From assembly GCA_002005505.1 (NCBI GenBank), contig KV908565.1:122501-147500 (forward strand): 25,000 bases of DNA, given 5' to 3'. This DNA comes from Botryococcus braunii. Its lineage: Eukaryota; Chlorophyta; Trebouxiophyceae. Each line of letters starts with the position of its first letter. Within the stretch, counting starts at the first letter, position 1. Below the pieces are notes generated by a model, which saw only the letters and a list, made by a program, of their open reading frames with translations, searched no databases and had not been told where the DNA came from. Both the position numbers and the translations under genes were made by a program. This document shows, piece by piece, positions 11,507-22,752 of this stretch.

Positions 11507-12735
11507 TTGGCTCTATTAAGGCCCCCAGCCAACTTGGCGAAACTTCGCGTGTTGCCCTGAAAAATGCTTTCCTGTGTGCAATTCAGGTTTCAAAGTGCCC
11601 CAAACCTGACAACTACTGTGAGATGTACATATGACCTCCGTGTGCTTTAAGCTGTATGGTCTGTGGTCCAAGTTTCCGATTGTTGCCGCCTGTGCTGTGT
11701 ACAGTCTAGCAATCGCAACTGTTGCTGCCAAAGTGGTTTGTTTTAAGTCCCAAGCCTTACCTGCTGTTTTCAGCGACATTGAAATCATTCATGTGCTCAA
11801 AGGCCAGGCATGCTACCACCTGTTGATGAGTGTGGGAAAGGGTTTGCATGCTTGGTGGGTAGGAATGTTGCGATTGCGCTAGGCACATGATACATCCCCG
11901 ACTTCAGTACCCGAGGCGGCCTGTCTATGAAATTGGCAGCCATGTTACAGGCACAATTAGGGGTTCGAGAATAAGGCGCTGATCCCCCATGTCTGGACAA
12001 AATAGTACGGGTTTGTAAAGCATACTATTTTCACCAAGCGATGTAAAACTTACTATACGAAGAAGGCCGTTGCCAAGTGGCTTATGTATGAATTCCTCAT
12101 AGGAATTCTAACAATGTCAATGCACTGAGGCAGGTCAGTCGTGTCTAGGGGGTGAGAGACACAGATGTCATCCACTGCCTATGTATCCGCCCTTCTGCAA
12201 CTACATATGCATCTGAAAAAGCAGCCAAAAGTCCGTTTCATACAGCCAGGAAATTTCTGTAATGGTTTCGACCAAGCATCCTCGAGCACCATGCCGCAGA
12301 TCTGCGGTATGGTGCTTGACGATGCTTAGAGGAAACCTTTACAGACATTTCTAAACGATGGCATTCTTGAAGATGACATTAATGAAAGACTGAGTAAATC
12401 AATGACTGAACCTGCCTGGGTTCGAATCCCCATGTGCATTTGTACCGTCCATATGTGGATGTGCACCTGGCCTGAAGAGGATGTGGATCCGCCTGGCCAA
12501 TCCTGACATGGAATCATCACAAAACACACCGACTGTGGAAATGATCTACTTCACAGAACATTAACAATGCTGTTTGTATTCTTTTCTTCCACACTTCGTA
12601 CAACCACAGCATCAGGTGTCCAGAACGTGCTCGGACCACCCTGTACTCCTCCGGCGTGACGACTCGTCAGTGACGACAGATTAGAAATCGGCTGGTTACC
12701 CCGGACGTCATGAGTTATTAGTAGTTATGAGGAAA
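11507..12735. other. 3' flank of gene 2
   Basis: The flank has no supported gene. Most of it matches 17656-18780 downstream of gene 3, including GGCCCCCAGCCAACTTGGCG-like sequence just after both stop codons. That conservation may mark the 3' UTR, but I found no convincing poly(A) signal. A palindrome at 12274-12327 is present here but not in the gene 3 flank. Confidence 0.6.
12274..12327. repeat. 54-bp near-perfect palindrome
   Basis: The left arm (12274-12300) and right arm (12301-12327) are reverse complements with three mismatches in 27 and no spacer; the centre is GCAGATCTGC. The gene 3 flank has a partial left arm (GAGCATCCTCGAGCACCATG at 18475-18494) and no right arm. Confidence 0.9.
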
Positions 12736-12850
12736 ATTACATCCAGGACCAGCCACTATGATGTGCCTTCTGAGTCTTGAGTTACGATAACGTATCACTC
12801 GTAACTCAAGACTCAGAAGGCACATCATAGTGGCTGGTCCTGGATGTAAT
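12736..12850. repeat. Perfect 51-bp inverted repeat with 13-base loop
   Basis: The arm 12736-12786 is the exact reverse complement of 12800-12850; the loop is 12787-12799. I checked all 51 positions by eye. Outside the arms the match ends at once (A opposite A). The corresponding place in segment B, about 18807-18829, has no such sequence. It sits just before the TC-rich microsatellite. A transcript across it would form a long perfect hairpin. Confidence 0.95.
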
Positions 12851-12869
12851 ATACCTTCCTTCCTTCTTC

Positions 12870-12921
12870 GAGTGGACGTCACGCCCTCTCTCCCACCCGC
12901 CATTTCTCTTCCCCTTACCCC

Positions 12922-12970
<49 letters not shown>

Positions 12971-13231
12971 CTCTCTCTCTCTCCTCCTCTCCTCTCTCTC
13001 TCTCTCCCCCCCCCCTCTCTCTCTCTCTCCTCTCTCTCTCTCTCCCCCCCCCCTCCCCCCCCCCCCCCCCCCCTCCCCCCCCCTCTCCTCTCTCTCTCTC
13101 TCCTCTCCTCTCTCCTCTCCCCCCCCTCCTCTCCCTCCTCTCCTCTCCTCTCTCTCCTCTCCTCTCCTCTCCCTCCCCTCTCCCCCCCTCCCTCCCTCCC
13201 CTCCTCCCTCCATCCTCCTCTCTCTCTCTCT

Positions 13232-13266
<35 letters not shown>

Positions 13267-13410
13267 CTCCTCTCTCCCACACACACACACCCACCACACA
13301 CACACACCACACACACACACCACCACCCCCCACACACACACACACACCCCCCCCCCCTCCTCTCTCTCCCCCCTCCCTCTCTCCTCTCTCTCTCTCTCCT
13401 CTCCTCTCTC

Positions 13411-13450
<40 letters not shown>

Positions 13451-13476
13451 CCCCTCCCTCCCCTCCCCCCCCCCCC

Positions 13477-13513
<37 letters not shown>

Positions 13514-13527
13514 TGGTGGTGGCGTGT

Positions 13528-13561
<34 letters not shown>

Positions 13562-13574
13562 CTCACGCTCTCTC

Positions 13575-13652
<78 letters not shown>

Positions 13653-13712
13653 TTCTCTCTCCTCTCTCTCCCTCCCCTCTCCCCCCCCCCCCCCCCCCCC
13701 CCCCCTGTGTGT

Positions 13713-13751
<39 letters not shown>

Positions 13752-13754
13752 TGT

Positions 13755-13787
<33 letters not shown>

Positions 13788-13793
13788 AGAGAA
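12870..13793. repeat. Large complex microsatellite (TC, C, CA, TG, G) ending copy A
   Basis: Interrupted TC tracts with C runs (12924-13276) are followed by CA (13277-13347), more TC and C runs, TG (13497-13558), TC (13562-13680), a C run, TG (13706-13753) and a G run ending near 13785. All long open frames here are low-complexity artefacts. Confidence 0.95.
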
Positions 13794-13796
13794 TGT

Positions 13797-13960
13797 CTAA
13801 TCTGTCAATCTGGGGCGTACTTGAAGAAGGCTTCGCGCTTTTTGTTCAAGGCCCAGGGACCTCATGCCACTGATGCCTGGGAGTAGGGTATCCTTCTGTA
13901 TAGTGTCGTATATGCGACTTCTTTGGGGTCTCTTCACAATGGGGATCATGGATGTGTTTG
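13797..13960. repeat. Dispersed repeat R, copy iii
   Basis: After a poly-G run this copy has GTCTAATCTGTCAATCTGGG (13795-13814), GGGACCTCATGCCACTGATG (13857-13876) and TGCGACTTCTTTGGGG (13913-13928). These match copy ii and copy i in the same order. It forms the junction between duplicated segments A and B. Confidence 0.6.
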
Positions 13961-14791
13961 TAAGACATCAGACGTACTGGCAGAAGACGGTAGAAGATGA
14001 CAGAAGACCAATTAGACCTCAGGAATATCATCAGCTGTGTGGGGTTTTTAAGGTAACGTTATAATGGACAGCCAATGATCGTCTTGACCAACCATAGTAC
14101 AACAACCGCCTCGAGGAACAGAGGCCTCTTTTGAAACAGCTTCTTTTTTTATTTCAAAAACCATACTTTTGCAGCTTGAGCTGTGTCTTGGCAGCTGCCT
14201 TGAGCAACAAGATATGCTGCTAAGGGGCAATGGTTTTCATTTTTTATGTATTTTTTAATCGAAACGGTGTCTCAAACGAACTACGTCCATAGGAGTCATT
14301 GTTTGGAACTCCCTAGTTCCCATTGTTTGCAAACGATCGCTGGGTTTAACGTCACGATCATTACCTTGGTCAAAAACTGCTGCTGCATGCTGATGGGTAT
14401 CGGAAGTGGTGTAAAATGCGTGATCGGCAAGGTTCAGGGCCTAAACTTCAGGCAAGTTCAAAACTCTAAATTAGAAGAAAACGGCCGTTTCAGGCAGGTT
14501 CTGGAGTTCAGAATGTCCGCGTCCAACCGGCTCCTCGAATTCGTCGATGTCCTCCAGCTTGTTGCGCAAGTTCCGGAAGCTAATTTTAACGTTCGCAAAA
14601 CCACGCAAAAACTTGGTTGGGTTTAAGCTCCTGAACCTGGTTGGGTATAAGGCGCAGCTTGCCTCTTATTTCATGATCATTCCAGTTCCCTTTGTCTGAA
14701 TGAACCAACCATGACATACGTCAAGGCTTTCAGCTCCGCGGACAGCAGTGGCGCAAGGTTGTGTCTGCGTCCAGTCTGAAGTACCGACGAG
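13961..14791. other. 5' flank of gene 3
   Basis: No gene is seen. The sequence matches 6440-7556 upstream of gene 2 with many small gaps and probably contains the promoter. It ends at the possible leader donor GACGAG|GTGAGT. Confidence 0.55.
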
Positions 14792-15102
14792 GTGAGTACT
14801 ATCAATATTTTAGTATTGTTCAAGTTTTGACGGGATGTATTGAATGTTCGGAGGGGGTTGGGGTGCGCTGGTAGGATGTATATTGTCGATCGGACGCCCC
14901 TTTCTGTAGAGGGCAACGTTGGATCTGCCCGATATTTTGAGTGACAGTTGGATTCGGAAATCCTCCACTTCGTATATAAGTGGTTTTATTTTGGATACCT
15001 TCTTTGTTGCTAGTTTGAAAACATGCCATTGCACTTCGCGCGGAAACTCAATCGTTTTCTTCGACACAAACTTTCACGGACTCCTTGGTTTTCTCCGTGC
15101 AG
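14792..15102 (+). other. Candidate 5'-leader intron of gene 3
   Basis: A consensus donor GAG|GTGAGT at 14792 and the acceptor GGTTTTCTCCGTGCAG ending at 15102 define a 311-base intron that would end 29 bases before the ATG. The matching pair in gene 2 is 312 bases. If unspliced, a 27-codon upstream ORF (15023-15106) precedes the gene. The TATA-like sequence at 14973 argues instead for transcription starting inside this stretch. Confidence 0.45.
14973..14980 (+). promoter_or_regulatory. TATA-like box TATATAAG upstream of gene 3
   Basis: TATATAAG lies 159 bases upstream of the ATG, within a small inverted repeat (CACTT...AAGTG). Gene 2 has no exact counterpart; the nearest is TATTAAAA at 7718. 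It is incompatible with the leader-intron model unless there are two start sites. Confidence 0.3.
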
Positions 15103-15131
15103 GTGATCTGCTACTGATCTGCCAAGAAAAA

Positions 15132-15237
15132 ATGTTTTCAAGGTCGAAGGGAGATCGTGTGATGATATTGGTTACCCTAGGAGTGCTAGCTTTGTGTCCT
15201 GCTTGCACGTGGGCATACGCGGCCGACGCACAGAATG
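15132..15237 (+). CDS. Gene 3, exon 1: signal peptide
   Basis: This exon codes for 35 residues plus one base of an Ala codon. It begins MFSRSKGDRVMILVTLG and has the core VLALCPACTWA before YAADAQN. Compared with gene 2 it has two extra residues in the cleavage region (ACTWA against AWA). The frame is open upstream to 14919, but a longer start would bury the signal peptide, so 15132 is preferred; it also matches the gene 2 start. The donor is AATG|GTATGC, phase 1. Confidence 0.8.
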
Positions 15238-16366
15238 GTATGCACGACTCCATGCCCAGAAGATACATAATTCCCTTAAAATGTTTGAAAACTCTCATCA
15301 GGACTGTGGTATGCGGAGTTCAGCTGTTAAATTTCGGTTTCGCACCGTTCAGACACGTACATCATGTTACAGTCTTATGGGCATGAAAACGTGAAGGAGC
15401 GTACTCAAGTCAGCTCGGCAATTTGGGCAATCTAACGTCATGACGGCAGGATCTGTGTTGGAAGGACGCTCCATTAGTATAGGTTGCAACAGCACGCACT
15501 TCAATTCATTTGTTGGAAACTGGCAACTGGATAATTATGTTGACAGTGGTTGGGTTAGGGCATCTTGCCAGTGCATCCCCTTAAGATTAAATCAATACCA
15601 GTTGGTGAGCCCTTCAAGGTTGAGTGTACGCTCAACAGTGCTCTTTGCGCACCCACGGAGGACTCGTTGAAGCACCCAACAGACTAGTATTCTACAGACC
15701 TCCTTGGCCAAGTAGATCTGTAGAGTGAGCCATGCCTGCTTCATGCATGACATACCCACATCTTGTGCAGTGCAGCTTCCTGCACATTCTGGGCACCTAG
15801 GTCCTATACCCGCATACCCACGTGTGCACATCTTAAGCAGCGCCACTTCCTGTACATTTTGGGCCTCCAAACATTGCCCACTTTGTCCCCTGACTGCATT
15901 TTGGTCAAGCATGGTGACCTCATGGGTCCATTTCACAGGATGCACATGCAGATAAGTCGTATCACCCTAAGTCGTATCACCCTTCACACCCTCAATACTA
16001 TATTGCATGACACAAACTCAAATCTTGCATTCCACAGGTTTTTGGGGTACCCACAAACCCACCCGGGATATGGACATTTGTCTGTATGTGCTGTTCCTCA
16101 AGGCCTTGGTTATGCTGCGTGGTGGAAAGACGGTTCGTGTGTGTACAGGGGGCCGGGGCGTATCCGTGGTGCTTACATGCTATTTCCTCCATGTGTGCCG
16201 GGTCATGCACACTTTGCACTTTTTCTAATGCACATGCACGTCATTTTCTCATACCCACATCTTGTAAATGCTCAGCTGCAGGATCTAGCACCTGCTTTCT
16301 TGCTGGAGCAATGTGAGCATACAAGATGTTCTGGACCTGGGTCTGAATTGTCCGTGTGTAACGCAG
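15238..16366 (+). other. Gene 3 intron (phase 1, 1129 bp)
   Basis: The intron runs from GTATGC to the acceptor GTGTGTAACGCAG. The joined codon is G|CG (Ala). It matches the two ends of the gene 2 intron and lacks that intron's microsatellite block. It also has a local duplication of a CCCACATCTTGTGCAG-like sequence (15748-15870) that gene 2 has once. Confidence 0.78.
15940..16238. mobile_element. 288-base insertion with 11-bp direct repeats in gene 3 intron
   Basis: ATGCACATGCA occurs at 15940-15950 and again at 16228-16238, while the gene 2 intron has it once (10170-10180) with matching flanks on both sides. The sequence between is absent from gene 2. This is what a target-site duplication around an insertion looks like. 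The insert begins with two tandem copies of TAAGTCGTATCACCC (15953-15982). No terminal inverted repeat, poly-A tail or open frame was found, so the element type is unknown, and a slippage duplication is possible. Confidence 0.4.
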
Positions 16367-17655
16367 CGCCACTGCCAGCAACTCCAGCACTACCAGCTTG
16401 CCCGAACTGCTCGCCGAGACCCATTCACTGCTTGGCTGGCTTCGAGCTGAAGTGCATCACCAACTTCCCGGGCTGCTCCTGCTGCTGGGAGTGCGTTCCC
16501 AAAGCACCAATCGCCTCTCCGCCACCGCCAGACAGCTGCCCAGGCGCAGATAAATGTCCGAGGTTTCCTCCACCTGTATTCTGCAAACGCGGCACTACCA
16601 TGCAGTGTGTCGAAAAGGTGGCAGGCTGCCCGTGCTGCTATGAGTGTGCTCCGGCGCCATCCCCTCCCCCTTTGCCGCCATCTCCGCCACCGCCAAAACG
16701 CTGCCAAAGCTGTCCCAGACCAATTTTGCCCTGCAAGGCTGGCTTCATACCGGAGTGCGTCGACCAGGGCCCCGGCTGCGAGTGCTGCTATCTTTGTGTT
16801 GCGGCGCCATCCCCTCCACCCTTGCCGCCATCTCCTCCGCCACGGCCAGCTCACTGCCCAACTGGTGACAAATGTCGTAAGAAGCCTTTCCCCTGCGAGA
16901 ACGGCAACCTGGAGTGCGTCGAAAAGGTGGCCGGCTGCCCGTGCTGCTTTGAGTGTGTTGCGCCATCCCCTCCGACCTTGCCGCCATCTCCTCCCCCACC
17001 ACCAAAAAGCTGCCCCCCAAGGGACAAATGTCTACCGCGTTTTATCTTCTGCAAAAGCAGCTTTATCAGGGAGTGCGTCTACCAAGGCCCTGGCTGCGAG
17101 TGCTGCATTCAGTGTGTGCCAAAAACCTGCCCAAGCACAGATGTTTGTCCACGAGTGAACAAGCTTCAATGCACGTCCGGCTTCGTTGCCCAGTGTGTCG
17201 ACAAGGTGGCCGGCTGCCCGTGCTGCTGGGAGTGTGTTGCGGCGCCATCCCCTCCGCCCTTGCCGCCATCTCCTCCTCCCGGGCCAAAACACTGCCCAAC
17301 TGTTGATAAATGCCCCAATTCTCCTCCTTTCTTTTGCAAGACCGGCACTATCGCGAAGTGCGTCGACAAGGTGGCCGGCTGCCCGTGCTGCTGGGAGTGT
17401 GTTGTGGCGCCATCCCCTCCGCCCTTGCCACCATCTCCTCCGCCACCGCCAGAAAGCTGCCCCCCAAGGGACACATGTGGACAGCTTGGTATCCAGTGCA
17501 AGGACGGCTTCAACCGGGAGTGCGTCAACCCGGCCGGCTGCCCGTGCTGCCTTCAGTGTGTGGAGGCGCCATCCCCTCCGCCTGAAAGCAACACACCTCC
17601 ACCCAGCAGGCTGGCCTCTCCCCCACCACTCCGCAATCCCGTGGCGTCCGCCTGA
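16367..17655 (+). CDS. Gene 3, exon 2: eight 8-Cys modules with Pro-rich linkers
   Basis: This exon completes a 464-aa secreted protein. Eight modules follow the spacing of gene 2. In modules 2, 4, 6 and 7 the end reads VAGCPCC; in modules 3 and 5 it reads GPGCECC; module 1 has FPGCSCC; module 8 has NPAGCPCC like the last module of gene 2. Linkers are SPPPLPPSPPPxPxx, but modules 5 and 6 are joined by only VPKT. The tail LASPPPLRNPVASA is the same as in gene 2. The exon begins at 16367 after ACGCAG. No triplet duplication like that of gene 2 is seen, so the module sets have diverged since the genes split. Likely an extracellular hydroxyproline-rich, disulphide-rich protein; the binding partner is unknown. 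The IGFBP resemblance is an inference from the cysteine pattern only. Confidence 0.85.
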
Positions 17656-18837
17656 TTGGCCCTATTAAGGCCCCCAGCCAACTTGGCGAATCCTCGCGCG
17701 TTGCCCAGAAGAATGCTTTCCTGTGTGCAATTCTGGATTCAAAATTGTTCGTGACCCGACGACTATTGTGAGATGGACACATCACCTCTGAGTACAGTAA
17801 CCCCTATGGTCTGTGGTCTGAGGTCGCGGTTGTTGCCGCCTCTGCGGTGTGTAGTGAAGCAATCGCAACTGTTGCTACCGAGGTGGTATTTTGTAAGTCT
17901 CAGGCCCTGCTTGCTGTTTTGAGTGACACCGTTCATGTGTTCAAAGGCCAGGCATGTAACCACTGTTAACAAGATTTGATAGGCTTAAAACTTCCAAGTT
18001 TGCATGCTTGGTGGGTTCGAATGTTTCGGCAATTGCGATAGTCACATGATAAATCCCCGATTTCAGAACCCCAGGCAGGCTGTCAATGATGCCCGGCAGT
18101 CATGTTACAGGCACAATAAGGAGTCCCAGAATAAGCCAATGGGCCCCCATGTCTGGACAGGATAGTACGTTTAAAAAACTAGACATTTTGTCACCAGCCG
18201 GTGTAACACTTACTACACGAAGACCGGCTGTTGCCAAGTGGCATGGGTATGATTCCTGATCATGAGCGGCCCCCAGAGGGTATGAGCATTAACCGATGCT
18301 GTGATTTTTCCTTGAACAATGTCAATGCGCTCGGGCAGGTCAGTCAATTACCAACGTAGAAGTCATCCACTGTCTATGTGTACGCTCTTTTGCGGCTACA
18401 TATGCAGCTCAACGCAGCCCCAAGTCCGTTTCATCTAGCCAGGAAATGTCTGTAAACATTTCGACTGCTGAGCATCCTCGAGCACCATGCCTCCGAAGAT
18501 ATTATTACTGGATTACTGAATGAATCAATGTCTGAATCTGCCTGGCTTCAAATCACCAGATGTAAATCTGAACTGCAGCTGGCCTGATGGGGATACACTC
18601 CGCACCCTTTGCACACTGCGCGTGCCTGGCCAATCCTGACATGGAATCATCAGGATATCACACCAATTGTGGAACTGATCTACTTCACATAATCTCACAA
18701 TGGTGCTGATATATCTGTCTTCCACACCTGGTGCAACCACAGTATCAGGTGTCCAGAACATGTTCGGAGCACCCTGTACCCCTTCGGGCTGACGTCTGAT
18801 TACCCCGACGACAAAGGCCTAACCCTCTTGAGTGGAC
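17656..18837. other. 3' flank of gene 3
   Basis: The flank is similar to 11507-12880 and has no supported gene. Close matches include GGCATGTAACCAC-type sequence near 17950 and GGTGTCCAGAACATG near 18747. It lacks the two palindromes of the gene 2 flank. Confidence 0.6.
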
Positions 18838-19452
<615 letters not shown>

Positions 19453-20133
19453 CTCACAGGACACGCGCCCACCATCGGATCCACATGAAGACACTGGATG
19501 GGACAGCTGGAACGGCCAAGACTGGCCAATGCCCCATTTGATGTAGCCATAAGCAAACTTGTTTATGCATTTTGGCGACTACTATATGGAAGGTCAGCAC
19601 GGTGTGCTGCTATCGAACATTGAATAACTTTGTGCACCACACCTTTGTGCCCAAGTGCTTGAACCAACAACTGAACCGCAACAGTGTACCCCACAACAGC
19701 ATGCACCACAACTCTGCGCAAGTGCTTTATGCACCACAGTTCATGCAGAGTTGCAGTAGCAGTGGCAGAAGGTGGAAGCCGTGCTAGAACTGACAGCACA
19801 CTCAGATGCACCAGACTGATCAGCCCTGCATACCCGCCTTGCGAACCCGGAATGGCTGCGACTCTGCAGATCCATCCTTCCATCATCAAACTTTAGAACT
19901 TCACAATAGTGATGTTCAAGACTAGTTTGAACTGTGAACTGCAATGGCATTCTCCCGTTCATTTGAGGGACTTGTCAAGGTCACAGCCGAGATGCCCTGG
20001 ACGGCGAACAGCAAGAATCCCTACATAAGCATAAAGTTCACAGTTTGGGGCAAACCCCACTCGAAAATTGGGCGGTAGAATCCTGCATATTGGAAGGCCT
20101 GGTCTTAACTCGGTCCCCAGACCTGGGCCTGGC

Positions 20134-20203
20134 TTGTTGCCTCAGATGATCAGCTTCGGCTGTTGTCCGAGCCAGGCATCAGGTCTGGGTGCTGAGGCAA
20201 CAA
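20134..20203. repeat. 12-bp inverted repeat with 46-base spacer
   Basis: TTGTTGCCTCAG (20134-20145) is the reverse complement of CTGAGGCAACAA (20192-20203). No function is evident. Confidence 0.8.
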
Positions 20204-21483
20204 CCCGAAATCGGGGAGCCTACAACCTACAGCCTACAACTACGTTTGAAGCAGCTGGTGCATGACAGACAATGATGGAGGTTCCTGCATCAAAAGTGTC
20301 ATAGTCTTGCAGCGCACGCCAGGTCTCTCCATCTCCTCAAGCCTCTAAATCTAAACAAGTAGTGCAAGTATGGGGACCGAATCGAGGTCCCATATACAAA
20401 AATGCAGGGTGAGCATCACGCAGGAATGATGTACCCCTGCTGGCTCAATCTTGCCAGTCTCACCACCGCAATCACACCTGAATCCAACTCCTTGCAGCAT
20501 ATACAAGAAATATATCATCAAGGCCGGTATATCCCTTCCCATTAAATGTAACATGCAAGATGTAAGTCATTATATTGAACACTAGATTCCCTGAAGGCAG
20601 ACAACCACTCCCAGTTCAGTTCAGGATGCTCGTCCTGTAATGAAGATGATAATCAGAAACTTTTCCTGCAACTCGTGATAATGGCAGGTAGCTGACGGAC
20701 TCCAATTTCTTTCTTTGTTTATCCACTGACCACCTGCCAGGCACCAGATCTCCTGGTTACTTGCTCAACTTGGTTTTTGGCTAGCCGTGCTTGGCCAACT
20801 AGGTTGACAGCTAAGGAGCCTCCAACAAAAACATTCAGGAATATTTTCTATCGATCAAAACAGCTGCATCTCATTCCCGACGCCAAGTTGGTCCGGCCCG
20901 CTTCCTTGTAAGCATCGCTGAGAAACGAAGACCACCGACAGTATTTGGCCGGACTCCTCGAGAATCGGCAGGTGCACTTGAAAAAAAGGGACCCTTCCCT
21001 ATATTTTTGGTTAGATATTAATATAGAGAAAATATCAATATCACACAGCTTAAATCAGATACCGTTTAAATGAGGAGACAAATCACCTCCAGAATTCCCA
21101 GACATGAGCCCCTCAGCAGGATCCTGGGCACCCAGGGAACCGGTCCACAAATCCACATACGGTCCCCACATAGGACGCGTAACACCCACACACCATGCTG
21201 GGTTATCTGAGCTCAACTTATTCGAGCTTTCAAATTCCCAAGAAAAAATAGAGCCTTGCCCTTCTGCGAAGGGGTCCCGCAATACTTCAACAAGCCCCTC
21301 CCTATCCACAGAGATGCGCAAGCCCGCTGTGAGCCTACCCTGCTGCCTAATATCTCACACGCCGCCACTGCACACGCCGCCAATGGGTCTGCAATCATCT
21401 CAAAATTGTGCATTAAGTCTCTGACCTTCAAAGACTTTGGGTCCTGTGCTTCCGCCCTCAATGCGGCCAGCCAACAACATGGT

Positions 21484-21710
21484 TCGAACCCCGAAGAACC
21501 AGCCTAAGTCATGGTCGGAACCTCAACAGGCCAGCTCATGAGGTCAGGGTTGAACAGTACAGGGTGCGTCCCGTATAAACCGACTTAAATTGCTTTTGGA
21601 ACCCTAACAGGCCAGCTCATGAGCTCATCAGTGACCACAGTGGGGTCTGAACCCCATGAGCCAGCCTAACCCACGTGTTCCAAGCCTGACAGGACAGCCT
21701 AACGCTTGTT
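21484..21710. repeat. Imperfect tandem repeat, about 81-bp period, three copies
   Basis: Blocks like CAACAGGCCAGCTCATGAG start near 21525 and 21606, with a diverged third (TGACAGGACAGC) near 21688, giving spacings of 81 and 82 bases. Each is preceded by ACCAGCCTAA-like sequence and GGAACC. Confidence 0.7.
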
Positions 21711-22240
21711 TTGAAGGCTATCAAAGCGTGACCGGGACCAGGAAGTGCTACTCCTCCTTGGATCCGCTGAAGAACTTCATGAGGAAATTGAGAAGCTCTG
21801 CACCTCCCCCACTTTCAGTCACGGCACCTACCGAGGAGGTCCTTGAAAACCACACTATGGACACAAGAAATGACCCGGAGGGATCTGGAAGGAGTTGAAC
21901 ACCCCACTATGTACAGGTTCCGACCAGGCAAGTTCACATTTGCAATGAAGCTTGGTGATTTGGGGGGGCGCCGGGGGGGGGTGGGAGCCAGGCTAATCTT
22001 ACCTTATCTAGGGTAGAAGTGAAACGCACAGCAGCAGCTCATCAGAATCTACTGTGAAAGTTAAAGAGCGTGGGGCAAGGGAGGAAAACAACATTGAGCG
22101 GACATATCCCCCCCCCCCCCCAAGCAGTTGTCTTTCGCGTTATGGTGTGATTGCATCACCAATTGAGAGGAGTTAGCGCAGCAAGAAATGCAGGCTGCGA
22201 AGTGCAGCAGGACAGGGGGCATTCCAGTGTGGCAGCAGGG

Positions 22241-22338
22241 TCAGAACGCACTCATAAACAGGACCATGGAGGTGAAGATAATGCTGCCTGGCGGTGGAAT
22301 ATAGACCCCAATTGCCGACAAAATGCCAAACATTGCAC
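22241..22338 (-). CDS. Minus-strand SnoaL-like gene, last exon
   Basis: This exon completes the Gly codon (G|GT) left by the previous exon and codes for [20 protein letters not shown] and a hydrophobic tail to a TGA at 22243-22241. The acceptor is GGATGGTGCAG. The join gives [15 protein letters not shown], which fits the NTGGLGG-FGI-YAIG region of SnoaL-like relatives as I remember them. Many of those relatives end in a KPLPFPEA-type sequence; here a short hydrophobic segment ([11 protein letters not shown]) follows instead, so the C-terminus is unusual. Confidence 0.72.
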
Positions 22339-22451
22339 CTGCACCATCCACCCCATCCTTTGGGCCATCTGCCTGAGCGTGAATGATGGTGTAAATCCTC
22401 TTTATGCATCCCCTCTCTCCCCCCCTTCTCTCTGTGTTTGCGAGCGCGTGC

Positions 22452-22506
<55 letters not shown>

Positions 22507-22517
22507 CGCGCATGTGC

Positions 22518-22566
<49 letters not shown>

Positions 22567-22589
22567 CATTTGTGTGTGTGTGCGCGCGC

Positions 22590-22643
<54 letters not shown>

Positions 22644-22657
22644 GTGTGTGTGTGCGT

Positions 22658-22752
<95 letters not shown>

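Larger units (their letters stand above)
19453..22240. other. Region between gene 3 and the minus-strand gene, no gene supported
   Basis: I see short frames on both strands but no recognised protein, splice pattern or RNA gene. Two minus-strand frames (21461-21213 and 21321-21055) contain protein-like stretches such as NFEMIADPLAACAVAACEIL and DREGLVEVLRDPFAEGQGS. They overlap in different frames, so they could be a decayed coding segment with a frameshift. A frame at about 21730-21850 (+) containing GSAEELHEEIEKLC is similar in quality. The rest is unique sequence, a small inverted repeat (20134-20203) and a tandem repeat at 21484-21710. Confidence 0.4.

Noticed and set aside
12400..12440. 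GGGTTCGAATCCCC, which resembles a tRNA T-arm
   Set aside because: The preceding 60-70 bases do not fold into acceptor, D and anticodon arms, and the segment B copy has lost the motif. The GGTTCGAACC at 21481 was rejected for the same lack of a cloverleaf.
15763..16366. Upstream in-frame extension of gene 3 exon 2 from an ATG at 15763 (630-codon frame)
   Set aside because: The part before 16367 has no signal peptide or module, matches intron sequence of gene 2, and is preceded by a good acceptor conserved in all three genes.
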